Below are positions 51,845-63,395 of a stretch of 64,000 nucleotides of DNA, one piece after another. Under the pieces are notes generated by a model, which saw nothing but the letters and a program-made list of their open reading frames with translations, ran no database searches and was not told the DNA's origin. Positions within the stretch are counted from its first letter, which is position 1. Each line of letters opens with the position of its first letter. Origin of the DNA: Cupriavidus sp. MP-37 (lineage in GTDB: Bacteria; Pseudomonadota; Gammaproteobacteria; Burkholderiales; Burkholderiaceae); the NCBI RefSeq assembly GCF_020618415.1, contig NZ_CP085344.1, forward strand, positions 829,001-893,000. The letters are read 5' to 3'. The position numbers and the translations under genes were made by a program.

Positions 51845-52267
51845 ATGCTCTGGATCAAAGCGCTGCATATCGTCTTTGTCGTTTCGTGGTTCGCCGGCCT
51901 GTTCTACCTGCCGCGCATCTTCGTCAACCTGGCGATGGAGACCGACGCCGCCAGCACGCAGCGCCTGCTGCTGATGGCGCGCAAGCTGTTCCGCTTCATG
52001 ACCATGCTGGCGGTGCCGGCGCTGGTGTTCGGGCTGTGGCTGTACCTGGGCTACGGCATCGGCCGCGGCGCCGGGCAGGGCTGGATGCACGCCAAGCTGG
52101 CGCTGGTGCTGGTGCTGATCGGCTACCACCACGGCTGCGGCGTGCTGCTGCGCAAGTTCGAGGCGGGGCGCAACACGCGCTCGCACAAGTTCTATCGCTG
52201 GTTCAACGAGCTGCCGGTGCTGGTGCTGCTGGCAGTGGTGATCCTGGTCGTGGTCAAGCCGTTCTGA
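51845..52267 (+). CDS. HemJ-like/CopD-family small membrane protein
   Basis: A 140-residue protein with four membrane helices. MLWIKALHIVFVVSWFAGLF followed by YLPRIFVNL is the conserved N-terminal motif of the HemJ (UPF0093) family, with the first His expected to be a heme or substrate ligand; FYRWFNELPVLVLLAVVILV ends it. HemJ oxidises protoporphyrinogen IX to protoporphyrin in bacteria lacking HemG and HemY. No other haem genes are nearby, so the function is inferred from family only. It lies 48 bases after proA. Confidence 0.75.
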   Translation: MLWIKALHIVFVVSWFAGLFYLPRIFVNLAMETDAASTQRLLLMARKLFRFMTMLAVPALVFGLWLYLGYGIGRGAGQGWMHAKLALVLVLIGYHHGCGVLLRKFEAGRNTRSHKFYRWFNELPVLVLLAVVILVVVKPF

Positions 52268-52322
52268 GGCCGGCCGCCTTTCGCTTTTTTTCCTTGCTGC
52301 CTATTTCGTCGCGGAAACCAAC

Positions 52323-52928
52323 ATGAGCAAGCTGGTCGACTACTACCTGACGCCGCAATCGCCGTACGTCTACATGGGTCATGCCCGTTTCAGCGCCATC
52401 GCCGCGCGCCACGGTGCGCAGGTGAACCTGAAACCGGTCGACCTGGGCAAGGTGTTCTCGGTTTCCGGCGGGCTGCCGTTGGCACAGCGCCCGCCGCAGC
52501 GGCAGGCGTACCGGCTGGTCGAGCTCAAGCGCTGGAGCGCGTTCCTGAACCTCCCGCTGAACCTGGAACCGACGTTCTTCCCGGTGTCGGGCGACGCCGC
52601 CAGCAAGCTGATCATTGCCGCGCAACTGGCGCACGGCACCGCGCGTGCGATGGCACTGACCGGCGCGATCTGCGCGGCGGTGTGGGCGCAGCAGCGCAAT
52701 ATCGCCGATGCCGCCACGCTGGCGCAGATCGCCGACGAGGCCGGCCTGGATGGTGCCGGCCTGCTCAAGGCCAGCGAGGCCCAGTCGGTGCAGGGCGCCT
52801 ATGCGCAGAACACGCAGGAGGCGATCTCGGCCGGCGTGTTCGGCGCGCCGTGGTACGTGTTCGACGGCGAGCCGTTCTGGGGCCAGGACCGCCTCGACTT
52901 TCTCGACCGCGCACTGGCCGCGGCTTGA
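52323..52928 (+). CDS. DsbA-fold 2-hydroxychromene-2-carboxylate isomerase-like protein
   Basis: A 201-residue protein starting MSKLVDYYLTPQSPYVYMGH. The SPYxYMGH motif is that of the kappa-GST/DsbA-like isomerase family, with Ser in place of the thioredoxin CxxC. Later FFPVSGDAASKLIIAAQLAH, AYAQNTQEAISAGVFGAPWY and VFDGEPFWGQDRLDFLDRAL fit the family, which includes the naphthalene-pathway isomerase. No aromatic-degradation genes adjoin, so a glutathione-linked role is the safer guess. Confidence 0.87.
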   Translation: MSKLVDYYLTPQSPYVYMGHARFSAIAARHGAQVNLKPVDLGKVFSVSGGLPLAQRPPQRQAYRLVELKRWSAFLNLPLNLEPTFFPVSGDAASKLIIAAQLAHGTARAMALTGAICAAVWAQQRNIADAATLAQIADEAGLDGAGLLKASEAQSVQGAYAQNTQEAISAGVFGAPWYVFDGEPFWGQDRLDFLDRALAAA

Positions 52929-52991
52929 CCTAAGCTACCGATACTTCCCCGTCCGCCACGGCGGACGTTTTTGTTTGCAGGAATCCCTCTT

Positions 52992-54245
52992 ATGACCCAA
53001 GCCTTCTTTGCCCCTTGCCCGCGCGGCCTGGAGAGCGCGCTCGCCGAAGAACTGCGCGAGATCGCCGCGATGCCGGGCATGGCGGCGCTGGCGCCGTTCG
53101 CGGTGCACCAGGAAGTGCCGGGCGGCGTCAATTTTTCGGGCGAGATGGCCGCCGCCTATGCGGTCAACCTGCATTCGCGCATCGCCAGCCGGGTGCTGAT
53201 GCGCGTGGCCGCGCGCGGGTACCGGCATGAGGACGACATCTACACGCTGGCGCGCGGCGTGCGCTGGGAACAGTGGTTCTCGCCCGACGAGTCGCTGCGC
53301 GTGGATATTACGTCGCACAAGTCGCCGCTGCGCAGCCTCAACTTCACCGCGCTGCGGGTCAAGGACGGCGTCTGCGACGCCATGCGCGAGCGGCTGGGGG
53401 CCCGGCCGAGCGTCGATACCGTCAGCCCCGATGTCCGCATCTACGCCCACCTGACCGAGCGCGACTGCACGCTGTATCTCGACACCACCGGCGAGCCGCT
53501 GTTCAAGCGCGGCTGGCGCACCGAGAAGGGCGAGGCGCCGCTGAAGGAAAACCTGGCGGCCGGCATCCTGCGGCTGGCGGGCTGGGTCCCGGGCCAGACC
53601 TGCCGGCCCTTCTACGACCCGATGTGCGGCAGCGGCACCTTCCTGGTCGAGGCGGCGCAGGTGGCGCTGGGCATCGCGCCGGGCGGCAGCCGCAGCTTTG
53701 CCTTCGAATGGCTCAAGGGCATGGATACCAGGGCCTGGCAGAAGTTGAAGTCGGACGCGCAGCGCGCCCGCATGCTGGCCTCGGCCGATGAACTGCAGGT
53801 GGTGGGTTCGGACATCTCCACCGACATGCTGGCGATCACGCGCGCCAACTGGGAACGCGCCGGCCTGCCGGGCGAGGCGCGCACCAAGCAGGTGGACGCG
53901 CGCTTCGTGCAGCCGCCCTATGACGAGCCGGGGCTGCTGTTGATGAATCCCCCGTACGGCGAGCGGATCGCGGTGCGCGGCCAGCGCCGCGGGCCCGAGG
54001 ACGAACTGCCGCGTGATGAAGTGGAGGAGGCCGCCGCCAACCAGTTTGCCAGCGCCTTTGCCACCACGCTGAAGCAGCATTTCGCCGGCTGGCAGGCGTG
54101 GGTGTTCACCGGCGACCTGGGCTTCCCGCGCCGGCTGCGGCTGAAGGAGTCGCGTCGTACGCCGCTCTACAACGGCAATATCGAGTGCCGGCTGTTCCGT
54201 TTCGACATGGTGCGCGGCGCCAACCGGGCGCCGCAGGCGGAGTGA
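52992..54245 (+). CDS. THUMP-domain RNA methyltransferase (RlmL N-terminal type)
   Basis: A 417-residue SAM-dependent methyltransferase. The N-terminal THUMP-like region (residues about 1-165) starts MTQAFFAPCPRGLESALAEE; the catalytic part has FYDPMCGSGTFLVEAAQVAL, VVGSDISTDMLAITRANWER and the LLLMNPPYGERI motif for N2-methylation of guanine. This is the size of the N-terminal half of E. coli RlmL (m2G2445 of 23S rRNA), without the RlmK half, as usual outside gammaproteobacteria. The ATG at 52992 is chosen on the conserved start. Confidence 0.9.
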   Translation: MTQAFFAPCPRGLESALAEELREIAAMPGMAALAPFAVHQEVPGGVNFSGEMAAAYAVNLHSRIASRVLMRVAARGYRHEDDIYTLARGVRWEQWFSPDESLRVDITSHKSPLRSLNFTALRVKDGVCDAMRERLGARPSVDTVSPDVRIYAHLTERDCTLYLDTTGEPLFKRGWRTEKGEAPLKENLAAGILRLAGWVPGQTCRPFYDPMCGSGTFLVEAAQVALGIAPGGSRSFAFEWLKGMDTRAWQKLKSDAQRARMLASADELQVVGSDISTDMLAITRANWERAGLPGEARTKQVDARFVQPPYDEPGLLLMNPPYGERIAVRGQRRGPEDELPRDEVEEAAANQFASAFATTLKQHFAGWQAWVFTGDLGFPRRLRLKESRRTPLYNGNIECRLFRFDMVRGANRAPQAE

Positions 54246-54267
54246 GCGCGGCGCGGATGCGGTGGCG

Positions 54268-55314
54268 TCAGGGGCGCTTGCGCCCCGTCAGCGCGTCCGG
54301 GTTGCGGCTGAAATCGGCCAGGAAGCTCTGCAGGCTGACCACCGGCTCCTGCAGCAGGTGGCGCGGCAGGTCGAACAGCGCGTAGAAGAACTCTTCCCTG
54401 CCTTCGCAGCGCTCGGCCGGCAGGCAGTATTGTTCCCAGTCGACGCAGGCCGGCGTGTACATGCCGTTGCCGGGCCAGAAGAACGGCACCAGCCGGCCTT
54501 CGCGCAGGCCTTCGATCAGCGCGGCGGGGGCGTCGTAGGCTTCGGCCGATTCCACCTGCGTCATCAGCCCGGCGCGGGTCTCGATCACCATCAGGGTGGC
54601 GTGGCCCTGCGCGGTCAGCAGCAGGATGCCGGCGGGATTGGGGTACAGGTAGTACTCGACAAAACCGTAGCGCGCGGTCAGCTGGCGCACCCGCTCGGTC
54701 ATGGCCGGGTCGGACAGGAACGAGAACGAATGCCGCGTCAGCAGCTCGCGCAGCGTGCGCGACAGCGTGGCGAAGTACGCCTGCTGCATGGCTTCGATTT
54801 CCTGGTCCAGACGCTCGACCATATTGCTGTCGTGCTTTTTCACATAGCGGTCGATCAGCCCGTGGTTGAAGCCCTGCACCGCGATGCTTTCGTCGGCGGT
54901 GCCGGTCAGCAGGATGGTCTTGCACGGCAGGTCCTGCAGCGCCTGGCAGAATTCCAGGCCGTCCATCTGCGGCATCGAATAGTCGACCACCACCACGCCG
55001 GGCTGCAGGAAGCGGTTGACGTCGTGGATCTGGCGGTAGATGCGGTCGATGTCGAGCTGGACCGTGCGCCGCTCGGTCAGGAAAGTCAGGTCGTCGTGCG
55101 TGACGCGCACCGGCAGGAAGCCCGGGAAGCGGGTGGCGTAGGCTTCGCGGATCCACTGCAGCGCTTCGCGCGGGTCGGTGAAGGTGATCACCCCGCGCGC
55201 GGCATCCATCTGGAACGCCAGGCTGTCGATGAAGGACTTGCTGTCATCCACAAGGACAGTCAGGACCGGGTGATGGAAGACCGACAGATTCCTGTCGTGC
55301 GGATTGAAGGTCAT
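54268..55314 (-). CDS. Orphan receiver-domain response regulator with an internal insertion
   Basis: A 348-residue protein. The N-terminal receiver domain has the acidic pair Asp23-Asp24 (LTVLVDDSKSFIDS), the phospho-acceptor Asp111 (VVVVDYSMPQMDG), Thr138 (ILLTGTADES) and a Lys near 159 (DRYVKKH). The distance from the acidic pair to Asp111 is about 88 residues, some 45 more than in normal receivers, so a segment of about 45-50 residues is inserted (around residues 58-103). The C-terminal 180 residues show no DNA-binding, GGDEF or EAL motif. No kinase adjoins. Function unknown; conserved-looking codon use. Confidence 0.82.
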   Translation of the reverse strand: MTFNPHDRNLSVFHHPVLTVLVDDSKSFIDSLAFQMDAARGVITFTDPREALQWIREAYATRFPGFLPVRVTHDDLTFLTERRTVQLDIDRIYRQIHDVNRFLQPGVVVVDYSMPQMDGLEFCQALQDLPCKTILLTGTADESIAVQGFNHGLIDRYVKKHDSNMVERLDQEIEAMQQAYFATLSRTLRELLTRHSFSFLSDPAMTERVRQLTARYGFVEYYLYPNPAGILLLTAQGHATLMVIETRAGLMTQVESAEAYDAPAALIEGLREGRLVPFFWPGNGMYTPACVDWEQYCLPAERCEGREEFFYALFDLPRHLLQEPVVSLQSFLADFSRNPDALTGRKRP

Positions 55315-55517
55315 GGAGCGGCGGGCAGGAGTTGGCACAGGCGTGGCGCAAGTGGCAAGCCAGCGTGCGTATTCGCAGGCCAGTATAGCGCGCCACGGCT
55401 GCCTTGCAAGGCACGCCTTGCGGCCGGGGCCGCTGGCGGCGTGGCATGAAGGGAGGCCGGCCCTTGTTCCAGCAGGGCCGGCGGGCGAGGGCGAGCGCCC
55501 ACGCCGGGGCCACCAAG

Positions 55518-55539
55518 GTCCGCGCCGGCAGGCGCGGAC
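55518..55539 (-). terminator. Hairpin just past pntB (weak terminator candidate)
   Basis: GTCCGCGCC-GGCA-GGCGCGGAC is a perfect stem 20 bases past the pntB stop, but the minus strand then reads CTTGGTGG without a T-run. Confidence 0.35.
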
Positions 55540-55557
55540 CCGAGCGGCTGTGCCGTC

Positions 55558-57033
55558 TTAGTCGACCGCCTTGAACATGTCCTCGACCACCTTCTTGGCG
55601 TCGCCGAACACCATCATGGTCTTGTCCATGTAGAACAGCTCGTTGTCCAGCCCGGCGTAGCCGGCGGCCATCGAACGCTTGTTGACGATGATGGTCTTGG
55701 CCTTGTACGCCTCCAGGATCGGCATGCCCGCGATCGGCGACTTGGGATCGGTCTTGGCCGCCGGGTTGACCACGTCGTTGGCGCCCAGCACCAGCACCAC
55801 GTCGGCCTGGCCGAACTCGCTGTTGATGTCTTCCATCTCGAAGACCTGGTCGTACGGCACCTCGGCCTCGGCCAGCAGCACGTTCATGTGGCCCGGCATG
55901 CGGCCCGCCACCGGGTGGATCGCGTACTTCACGGTCACGCCCTTCTCGGACAGCTTCTCGGTCAGTTCCTTCAGCGCGTGCTGGGCGCGCGCCACCGCCA
56001 GGCCGTAGCCGGGCACGATGATCACGGTCTCGGCATTGCCCATCAGGAACGCGGCGTCGTCCGCCGAGCCCGACTTGACGTTGCGCTGCGCCTGCGCGCC
56101 GCCCGCCGTGGCCGCCGCGGCGTCGCCGCCGAAGCCGCCCAGGATCACGTTGAAGAACGAGCGGTTCATCGCCTTGCACATGATGTACGACAGGATCGCA
56201 CCGGACGAACCCACCAGCGAGCCGGCGATGATCAGCATCGGGTTGTTCAGCGAGAAGCCGATGCCGGCCGCGGCCCAGCCCGAGTACGAGTTCAGCATCG
56301 ACACCACCACCGGCATGTCGGCGCCGCCGATCGGGATGATGATCAGCACGCCCAGCACGAAGGCGATCGCCAGCATCACCAGGAACGGCAGCCATTCCTG
56401 CGTCATGAAGAAGGCGATGCCGAAGCCGACCATGGCCACCGCCAGCGCCAGGTTCAGCATATGCTGGCCGGCGAACACCACCGGCGCGCCCTGGAACAGG
56501 CGGAACTTGTAGCGCCCGGCCAGCTTGCCGAAGGCGATCACCGAGCCCGAGAACGTGATCGCGCCGACGAAGCAGCCGATAAAGAGCTCGATGCGGTTGC
56601 CCAGCGGGATCAGGTGCGAACCGGCCGGGCTGATGCCGAACGCGGCCGGCTCGGCCACCGCCGCCACCGCGATGAACACCGCCGCCAGGCCGATCAGCGA
56701 GTGCATCGCCGCGACCAGTTCCGGCATCTTGGTCATCTGCACCTTGCGCGCAACGTAGGCGCCGATGCCGCCGCCGATCACCAGCGCGGCGAAGATCAGC
56801 GCGATGCCGGTGCCCACCGACGACTGGGCCGTGCCCGCGGCAAGGAATTCGTTCTTCAGCTTGACGATCAGCACCAGCGTGGTAACCACCGCAATCGCCA
56901 TGCCGATCATGCCGAAGGCGTTGCCCTTGCGCGCCGAGGCCGGGTGCGACAGCCCCTTGAGCGCCTGGATAAAGCAGACCGAGGCCACCAGGTAGAGCAG
57001 GGTGACGAGGTTCATGCTGACAAGGCCGGTCAT
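55558..57033 (-). CDS. pntB: NAD(P) transhydrogenase subunit beta
   Basis: A 491-residue membrane subunit. Eight to nine helices in the first 270 residues form the proton channel; the C-terminal domain III binds NADP(H), with VIIVPGYGLAVARAQHALKE, VKYAIHPVAGRMPGHMNVLL, EADVVLVLGAND-type VVLVLGANDVVNPAAKTDP and MAAGYAGLDNELFYMDKTMM. It transfers hydride from NADH to NADP+ using the proton gradient. The ATG at 57033 overlaps the pntAb stop (TGATG); a GTG directly before it is also possible. Confidence 0.96.
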   Translation of the reverse strand: MTGLVSMNLVTLLYLVASVCFIQALKGLSHPASARKGNAFGMIGMAIAVVTTLVLIVKLKNEFLAAGTAQSSVGTGIALIFAALVIGGGIGAYVARKVQMTKMPELVAAMHSLIGLAAVFIAVAAVAEPAAFGISPAGSHLIPLGNRIELFIGCFVGAITFSGSVIAFGKLAGRYKFRLFQGAPVVFAGQHMLNLALAVAMVGFGIAFFMTQEWLPFLVMLAIAFVLGVLIIIPIGGADMPVVVSMLNSYSGWAAAGIGFSLNNPMLIIAGSLVGSSGAILSYIMCKAMNRSFFNVILGGFGGDAAAATAGGAQAQRNVKSGSADDAAFLMGNAETVIIVPGYGLAVARAQHALKELTEKLSEKGVTVKYAIHPVAGRMPGHMNVLLAEAEVPYDQVFEMEDINSEFGQADVVLVLGANDVVNPAAKTDPKSPIAGMPILEAYKAKTIIVNKRSMAAGYAGLDNELFYMDKTMMVFGDAKKVVEDMFKAVD

Positions 57034-57374
57034 CACGCGCCCTCCTTGGCCAGGGCCGGCTTGGCTTCAGGCGCCTTGGCCTTGGGCTCCTTCTTCTTGA
57101 ACATCTCCAGCATGCGCTGCGTGACCAGGAAGCCGCCGAACACATTGACCGCGGCCAGCGCCACCGCCAGCGTGCCCATCACGCGCCCGACGCCGCCTTC
57201 GGTCAGGCCCGCGGCGAGCATGGCGCCGACGATGATGATGGCCGAAATCGCGTTGGTCACCGCCATCAGCGGTGTATGCAGGGCCGGCGTGACCGTCCAG
57301 ACCACGTGGTAGCCCACGTAGATCGCCAGCACGAAGATGATCAGGTTGATCACCGTGTGGTTCACCATCTCCAT
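57033..57374 (-). CDS. pntAb: NAD(P) transhydrogenase subunit alpha, membrane part
   Basis: A 113-residue protein starting [20 protein letters not shown] with four hydrophobic helices (for example [20 protein letters not shown]), corresponding to the C-terminal membrane part of E. coli PntA. In this lineage PntA is split into two genes. A GGAGAAG ribosome site precedes the ATG at 57374. Its stop overlaps pntB. An extragenic palindrome separates it from pntAa. Confidence 0.94.
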   Translation of the reverse strand: MEMVNHTVINLIIFVLAIYVGYHVVWTVTPALHTPLMAVTNAISAIIIVGAMLAAGLTEGGVGRVMGTLAVALAAVNVFGGFLVTQRMLEMFKKKEPKAKAPEAKPALAKEGA

Positions 57375-57479
57375 CGACTTCTCCTCCGTTGCTTTGAAAC
57401 CGGGATGCTGCGTTTTACTGTGTTCTTTTTTGGTGTACAGCGGCGCGCAAGGCCAGCGGCTCTGCATGACCGATTGCGT

Positions 57480-57605
57480 GCTCCCTCTCCCGCTTGCGGG
57501 AGAGGGTTGGGGTGAGGGCGGGTGTGTCGGCGAAGTGCCGGCCTTCGATATTGCCACCGCCTGCCCTCACCCCCGGCCCCTCTCCCGCGAGCGGGAGAGG
57601 GGAGC
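57480..57605. repeat. Composite extragenic palindrome, about 126 bp (within the pnt operon)
   Basis: CCCTCTCCCGC-TT-GCGGGAGAGGG, TTGGGGTGAGGGC, about 45 bases, then GCCCTCACCCC and CCCTCTCCCGC-GA-GCGGGAGAGGG. Same family as at 50357 and 60612. It lies in the 279-base gap between pntAa and pntAb. Confidence 0.9.
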
Positions 57606-57653
57606 AACACCCTCAACAGTCGAGACAGAGAAGCGCTCGCCCGTTGCCGGACA

Positions 57654-58775
57654 CTACGCCGCCTCGCGCACCACCTGGCCGTCCCTGCACATCAGGCAAG
57701 CGGCGACGATGTCGTCTTCGAGGTTGAGCGTGAACTGGCCGTCCTTGTCGATCACCAGCTTGAGGAAGTCCAGCACGTTGCGGGCATAGAGCGCCGAGGC
57801 GTCGGCCGCGACCATGCTGGCCAGGTTGGTATGGCCGATCAGGATCACGCCGTTGTGGTTGACCACCTGGTCGGCCACCGTCAGCGGGCAGTTGCCGCCT
57901 TGCGCGGCAGCCAGGTCGACCACCACCGAGCCGGGCTTCATCTGTGCCACGGTCGCTTCCTGCAGCAGCACCGGCGCCTTGCGCCCCGGGATCAGCGCGG
58001 TGGTGATGACGATGTCGGCCTGCAGCGCGCGCTGGTGCACCAGTTCGGCCTGGCGCTTCATCCAGTCCGGCGGCATCGGGCGTGCATAGCCGCCCACGCC
58101 CTGCGCGATCTCGCGCTCTTCATCGGTCAGGAACGGTACGTCGAGGAACTTGGCGCCGAGCGATTCGATCTGCTCCTTGACCGCGGGACGGACGTCGGAG
58201 GCCTCGATCACCGCGCCCAGCCGCTTGGCGGTGGCGATGGCCTGCAGGCCGGCCACGCCGGCGCCCAGGATCAGCACGCGCGCCGCCTTGACGGTGCCGG
58301 CGGCGGTCATCAGCATCGGCATGAAGCGCTGGTAGTGGTGCGCGGCGACCAGCACGGCCTTGTAGCCGGCGATGTTGGCCTGCGACGACAGCACGTCCAT
58401 GCTCTGCGCGCGCGTGGTGCGCGGCGCGGCTTCGAGCGCGAAGGCGGTGATGTTGGCGGCGGACATGCGCGCGTTGTTGTCGGCATCGAAGGGATTGAGC
58501 ATGCCCACCAGCACCGCGCCCGGCTTCATCTGCGCCAGTTCGGCCGGTTCGGGCGCGCGCACCTTCAGCACCAGTTGCGCGCCGAGCGCATCGGCGGCGC
58601 TGCCGATGGTGGCGCCGACCGCCTCATACGCGCTGTCGGGCTGGCTGGCGTGCAGGCCGGCGCCGGCCTGCACGACCACTTTGTGGCCCTGGGCGACGTA
58701 TTTCTTGACGGTCTCCGGGGTGGCGGCGACGCGAGTCTCGCCGGCCCGCGTCTCCTGCGGGATGCCGATGTACAT
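57654..58775 (-). CDS. pntAa: NAD(P) transhydrogenase subunit alpha, NAD-binding part
   Basis: A 373-residue soluble domain I subunit. MYIGIPQETRAGETRVAATP begins it; VLILGAGVAGLQAIATAKRL and GAVIEASDVRPAVKEQIESL form the NAD Rossmann site, and GYARPMPPDWMKRQAELVHQ and IPGRKAPVLLQEATVAQMKP complete the alanine dehydrogenase/PNT pattern. The ATG at 58775 follows AAAGGAG. It is the first gene of pntAa-pntAb-pntB. The next genes across the 233-base gap are divergent. Confidence 0.96.
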   Translation of the reverse strand: MYIGIPQETRAGETRVAATPETVKKYVAQGHKVVVQAGAGLHASQPDSAYEAVGATIGSAADALGAQLVLKVRAPEPAELAQMKPGAVLVGMLNPFDADNNARMSAANITAFALEAAPRTTRAQSMDVLSSQANIAGYKAVLVAAHHYQRFMPMLMTAAGTVKAARVLILGAGVAGLQAIATAKRLGAVIEASDVRPAVKEQIESLGAKFLDVPFLTDEEREIAQGVGGYARPMPPDWMKRQAELVHQRALQADIVITTALIPGRKAPVLLQEATVAQMKPGSVVVDLAAAQGGNCPLTVADQVVNHNGVILIGHTNLASMVAADASALYARNVLDFLKLVIDKDGQFTLNLEDDIVAACLMCRDGQVVREAA

Positions 58776-59008
58776 CGTCAATTTCTCCTTTAGCTGGCGT
58801 CTTGTCTGGTTGGGCGGACCGACGTCTGGCCCGTGCGCGCTGCCGCACCGAACCAGGGTTAAGCCGCAGCGCACAATTTTTCCGCAGCTTACAGGAATCT
58901 GACAGGCAATGGTGACTGGCCGGTCGGCGATTGCCGGCCCGGCCGGCGTGGCGCTGCACGATGGGGCCGCAACCGGTAGAATGCGGGATTGCCTAAAAAT
59001 TGAGCATC

Positions 59009-59500
59009 ATGTCAAGTGATTGGAATGCCAGCGTGACCGTTGCCGCCGTGATCGAGCGCGGCGGCCGGTTCCTGCTGGTGGAAGAGGAAACCGCCGAGGG
59101 CCTGCGCCTGAACCAGCCCGCGGGGCACCTGGATCCGGGCGAAAGCCTGATCCGCGCCGTGATCCGCGAAACCCTGGAAGAAACCGCGCACACCTTCGAG
59201 CCGCGCGCGCTGCTGGGCTGCTACATGGGGCGCTCGCTGTCGTCGCGCACCGGCAGCGACGTGACCTACGTGCGCTTTGCCTTTACCGGCGACCTCGGCT
59301 CGCTCGATGCCGGCCGCCAGCTCGACACCGGCATCGTGCGCACGGTGTGGATGGGTGCCGATGAACTGCGCGCGTGCCCGGAACGGCATCGCTCGCCGCT
59401 GGTGATGGCGTGCGTCGACGACTACCTGGCCGGCAAGCGCTTCGCGCTGGACGCGCTGTACACGCACCCGTCGGTGCTGCAAGCGGAGGCGCAGTCGTGA
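59009..59500 (+). CDS. nudJ: NUDIX hydrolase, probable phosphatase NudJ
   Basis: A 163-residue protein with the Nudix box [20 protein letters not shown] followed by TA, so the RExxEE catalytic core is present but the usual Gly after it is Ala. It starts [20 protein letters not shown]. NudJ removes phosphate from HMP diphosphate and nucleoside triphosphates. The assignment rests on the box, the length and the direct coupling to mnmA (its TGA overlaps the mnmA GTG), the arrangement known for nudJ-mnmA in proteobacteria. Confidence 0.88.
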   Translation: MSSDWNASVTVAAVIERGGRFLLVEEETAEGLRLNQPAGHLDPGESLIRAVIRETLEETAHTFEPRALLGCYMGRSLSSRTGSDVTYVRFAFTGDLGSLDAGRQLDTGIVRTVWMGADELRACPERHRSPLVMACVDDYLAGKRFALDALYTHPSVLQAEAQS

Positions 59501-60582
59501 GCGGTGCCGCAAAGCGTGTCGTGGTGGGCATGTCGGGCGGGGTCGATTCGTCGGTCACCGCGTGGCTGCTCAAGCAGCAGGGCTACGAGGTCATCGGCCT
59601 GTTCATGAAGAACTGGGAAGACGATGACGACAGCGAATACTGCTCTACGCGCCAGGACTGGCTCGACGTGGTCTCGGTGGCCGACCTGATCGGCGTCGAC
59701 GTGGAGGCGGTCAACTTCGCCGCCGAATACAAGGACCGCGTCTTTGCCGACTTCCTGCGCGAATACTCGGCCGGCCGCACGCCCAACCCGGATGTGCTGT
59801 GCAATGCCGAGATCAAGTTCAAGGCGTTCCTGGACCACGCCATGTCGCTGGGCGCCGAAACCATCGCCACCGGCCACTATGCGCGCGTGCGCCGGAACGC
59901 CGCGGGCCGCTTCGAGCTGCTCAAGGCGCTGGACCATACCAAGGACCAGAGCTACTTCCTGCACCGGCTGAACCAGGCGCAGCTGTCGCGCACGCTGTTC
60001 CCGCTGGGCGAGATCCCGAAAACGCGCGTGCGCGAAATCGCCGCCGAGATCGGGCTGCCGAACGCAAAGAAGAAGGACTCGACCGGCATCTGCTTTATCG
60101 GCGAGCGCCCGTTCCGCGACTTCCTGAACCGCTACCTGCCGACCAAACCGGGACCGATGAAGACGCCCGAAGGCAAGGTGGTGGGCGAGCATATCGGCCT
60201 GGCCTTCTACACGCTGGGCCAGCGCAAGGGCATCGGCCTGGGCGGCAGCCGCGACGGCAACGGCGACGCCTGGTATGTCGCGCGCAAGGACATGGCGAAC
60301 AATACGCTTTACGTGGTGCAGGGCCACGACCATCCGTGGCTGCTGACGCCGGTGCTGACCGCGTCGGACCTGTCCTGGGTCGCCGGCGAGCCGCCCGCCG
60401 CGGGCGCGGCAATGGCGGCCAAGACCCGCTATCGCCAGAGCGATGCCGCCTGCACGGTGCAGGCGGTCGACGCCGGGGCGCTGACGCTGGCGTTTGCCGA
60501 GCCGCAATGGGCGGTCACGCCGGGGCAGTCGGCGGTGCTGTATGACGGCGATGTCTGCCTGGGCGGCGGGATCATCCAGTGA
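59497..60582 (+). CDS. mnmA: tRNA-uridine 2-sulfurtransferase
   Basis: A 361-residue enzyme that 2-thiolates U34 of Lys, Glu and Gln tRNAs. [18 protein letters not shown] is the ATP PP-loop; [20 protein letters not shown] has the first catalytic Cys and [16 protein letters not shown] the second; [11 protein letters not shown] and [19 protein letters not shown] follow. Start is GTG at 59497, overlapping the nudJ stop as GTGA. Palindrome repeats follow at 60612. Confidence 0.97.
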   Translation: MSGAAKRVVVGMSGGVDSSVTAWLLKQQGYEVIGLFMKNWEDDDDSEYCSTRQDWLDVVSVADLIGVDVEAVNFAAEYKDRVFADFLREYSAGRTPNPDVLCNAEIKFKAFLDHAMSLGAETIATGHYARVRRNAAGRFELLKALDHTKDQSYFLHRLNQAQLSRTLFPLGEIPKTRVREIAAEIGLPNAKKKDSTGICFIGERPFRDFLNRYLPTKPGPMKTPEGKVVGEHIGLAFYTLGQRKGIGLGGSRDGNGDAWYVARKDMANNTLYVVQGHDHPWLLTPVLTASDLSWVAGEPPAAGAAMAAKTRYRQSDAACTVQAVDAGALTLAFAEPQWAVTPGQSAVLYDGDVCLGGGIIQ

Positions 60583-60611
60583 GCGCCGCCGCAGTAAAAT
60601 GCCCGCGGTTT

Positions 60612-60736
60612 GCTCCCCTCTCCCGCGCGCGGGGGAGGGGCAGGGGGTGAGGGCAGGCGCTGGCATGCCGACGGCATGACTTCATGGATACCCCCGGCCC
60701 TCACCCCAGCCCTCTCCCGCGCGCGGGAGAGGGAGC
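60612..60736. repeat. Composite extragenic palindrome, about 125 bp (mnmA-GST)
   Basis: CCCTCTCCCGC-GC-GCGGGGGAGGGG, GGGTGAGGGC, about 45 bases, then GCCCTCACCCC, AG, CCCTCTCCCGC-GC-GCGGGAGAGGG. It lies between convergent mnmA and the GST gene, and its stems could also stop transcription from either side. Confidence 0.9.
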
Positions 60737-60766
60737 AGGCAATAGGCTAGTCAATGGCGGCGGAGT

Positions 60767-63114
<2,348 letters not shown>

Positions 63115-63152
63115 CGCCACTTCTTGCCGCCTTCGGCCGGCGGCCGAAACGG

Positions 63153-63179
63153 AAAGCCATCCTGCGGGATGGCTTTTTT
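63153..63179 (+). terminator. Rho-independent terminator of purB
   Basis: AAAGCCATCC, loop TGC, GGGATGGCTTTTTT. Confidence 0.92.
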
Positions 63180-63395
63180 GCTTTTCCGGCAGGATTGACG
63201 GCATCCGACGCGCCGTTGTGACGCCTGCGCCGGAATGTCGCTTCAAAGCATTTGAATAACTTAATGAAGGACTGTCCTGCACCGGCGCACATCCGGCCGC
63301 AATAATGCGAGAATCGTCAGCGCACGGGCGGGTGGATCCCGCCGTTGCCTTCCCCAAAATTGTGAAACGCCCGTGACCCGGGCGAGAGGAATCCG

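Noticed and set aside
57033..57557. A longer start for pntAb at 57557
   Set aside because: The extra 61 codons run through the extragenic palindrome; the ATG at 57374 has a proper ribosome site and the family N-terminus.
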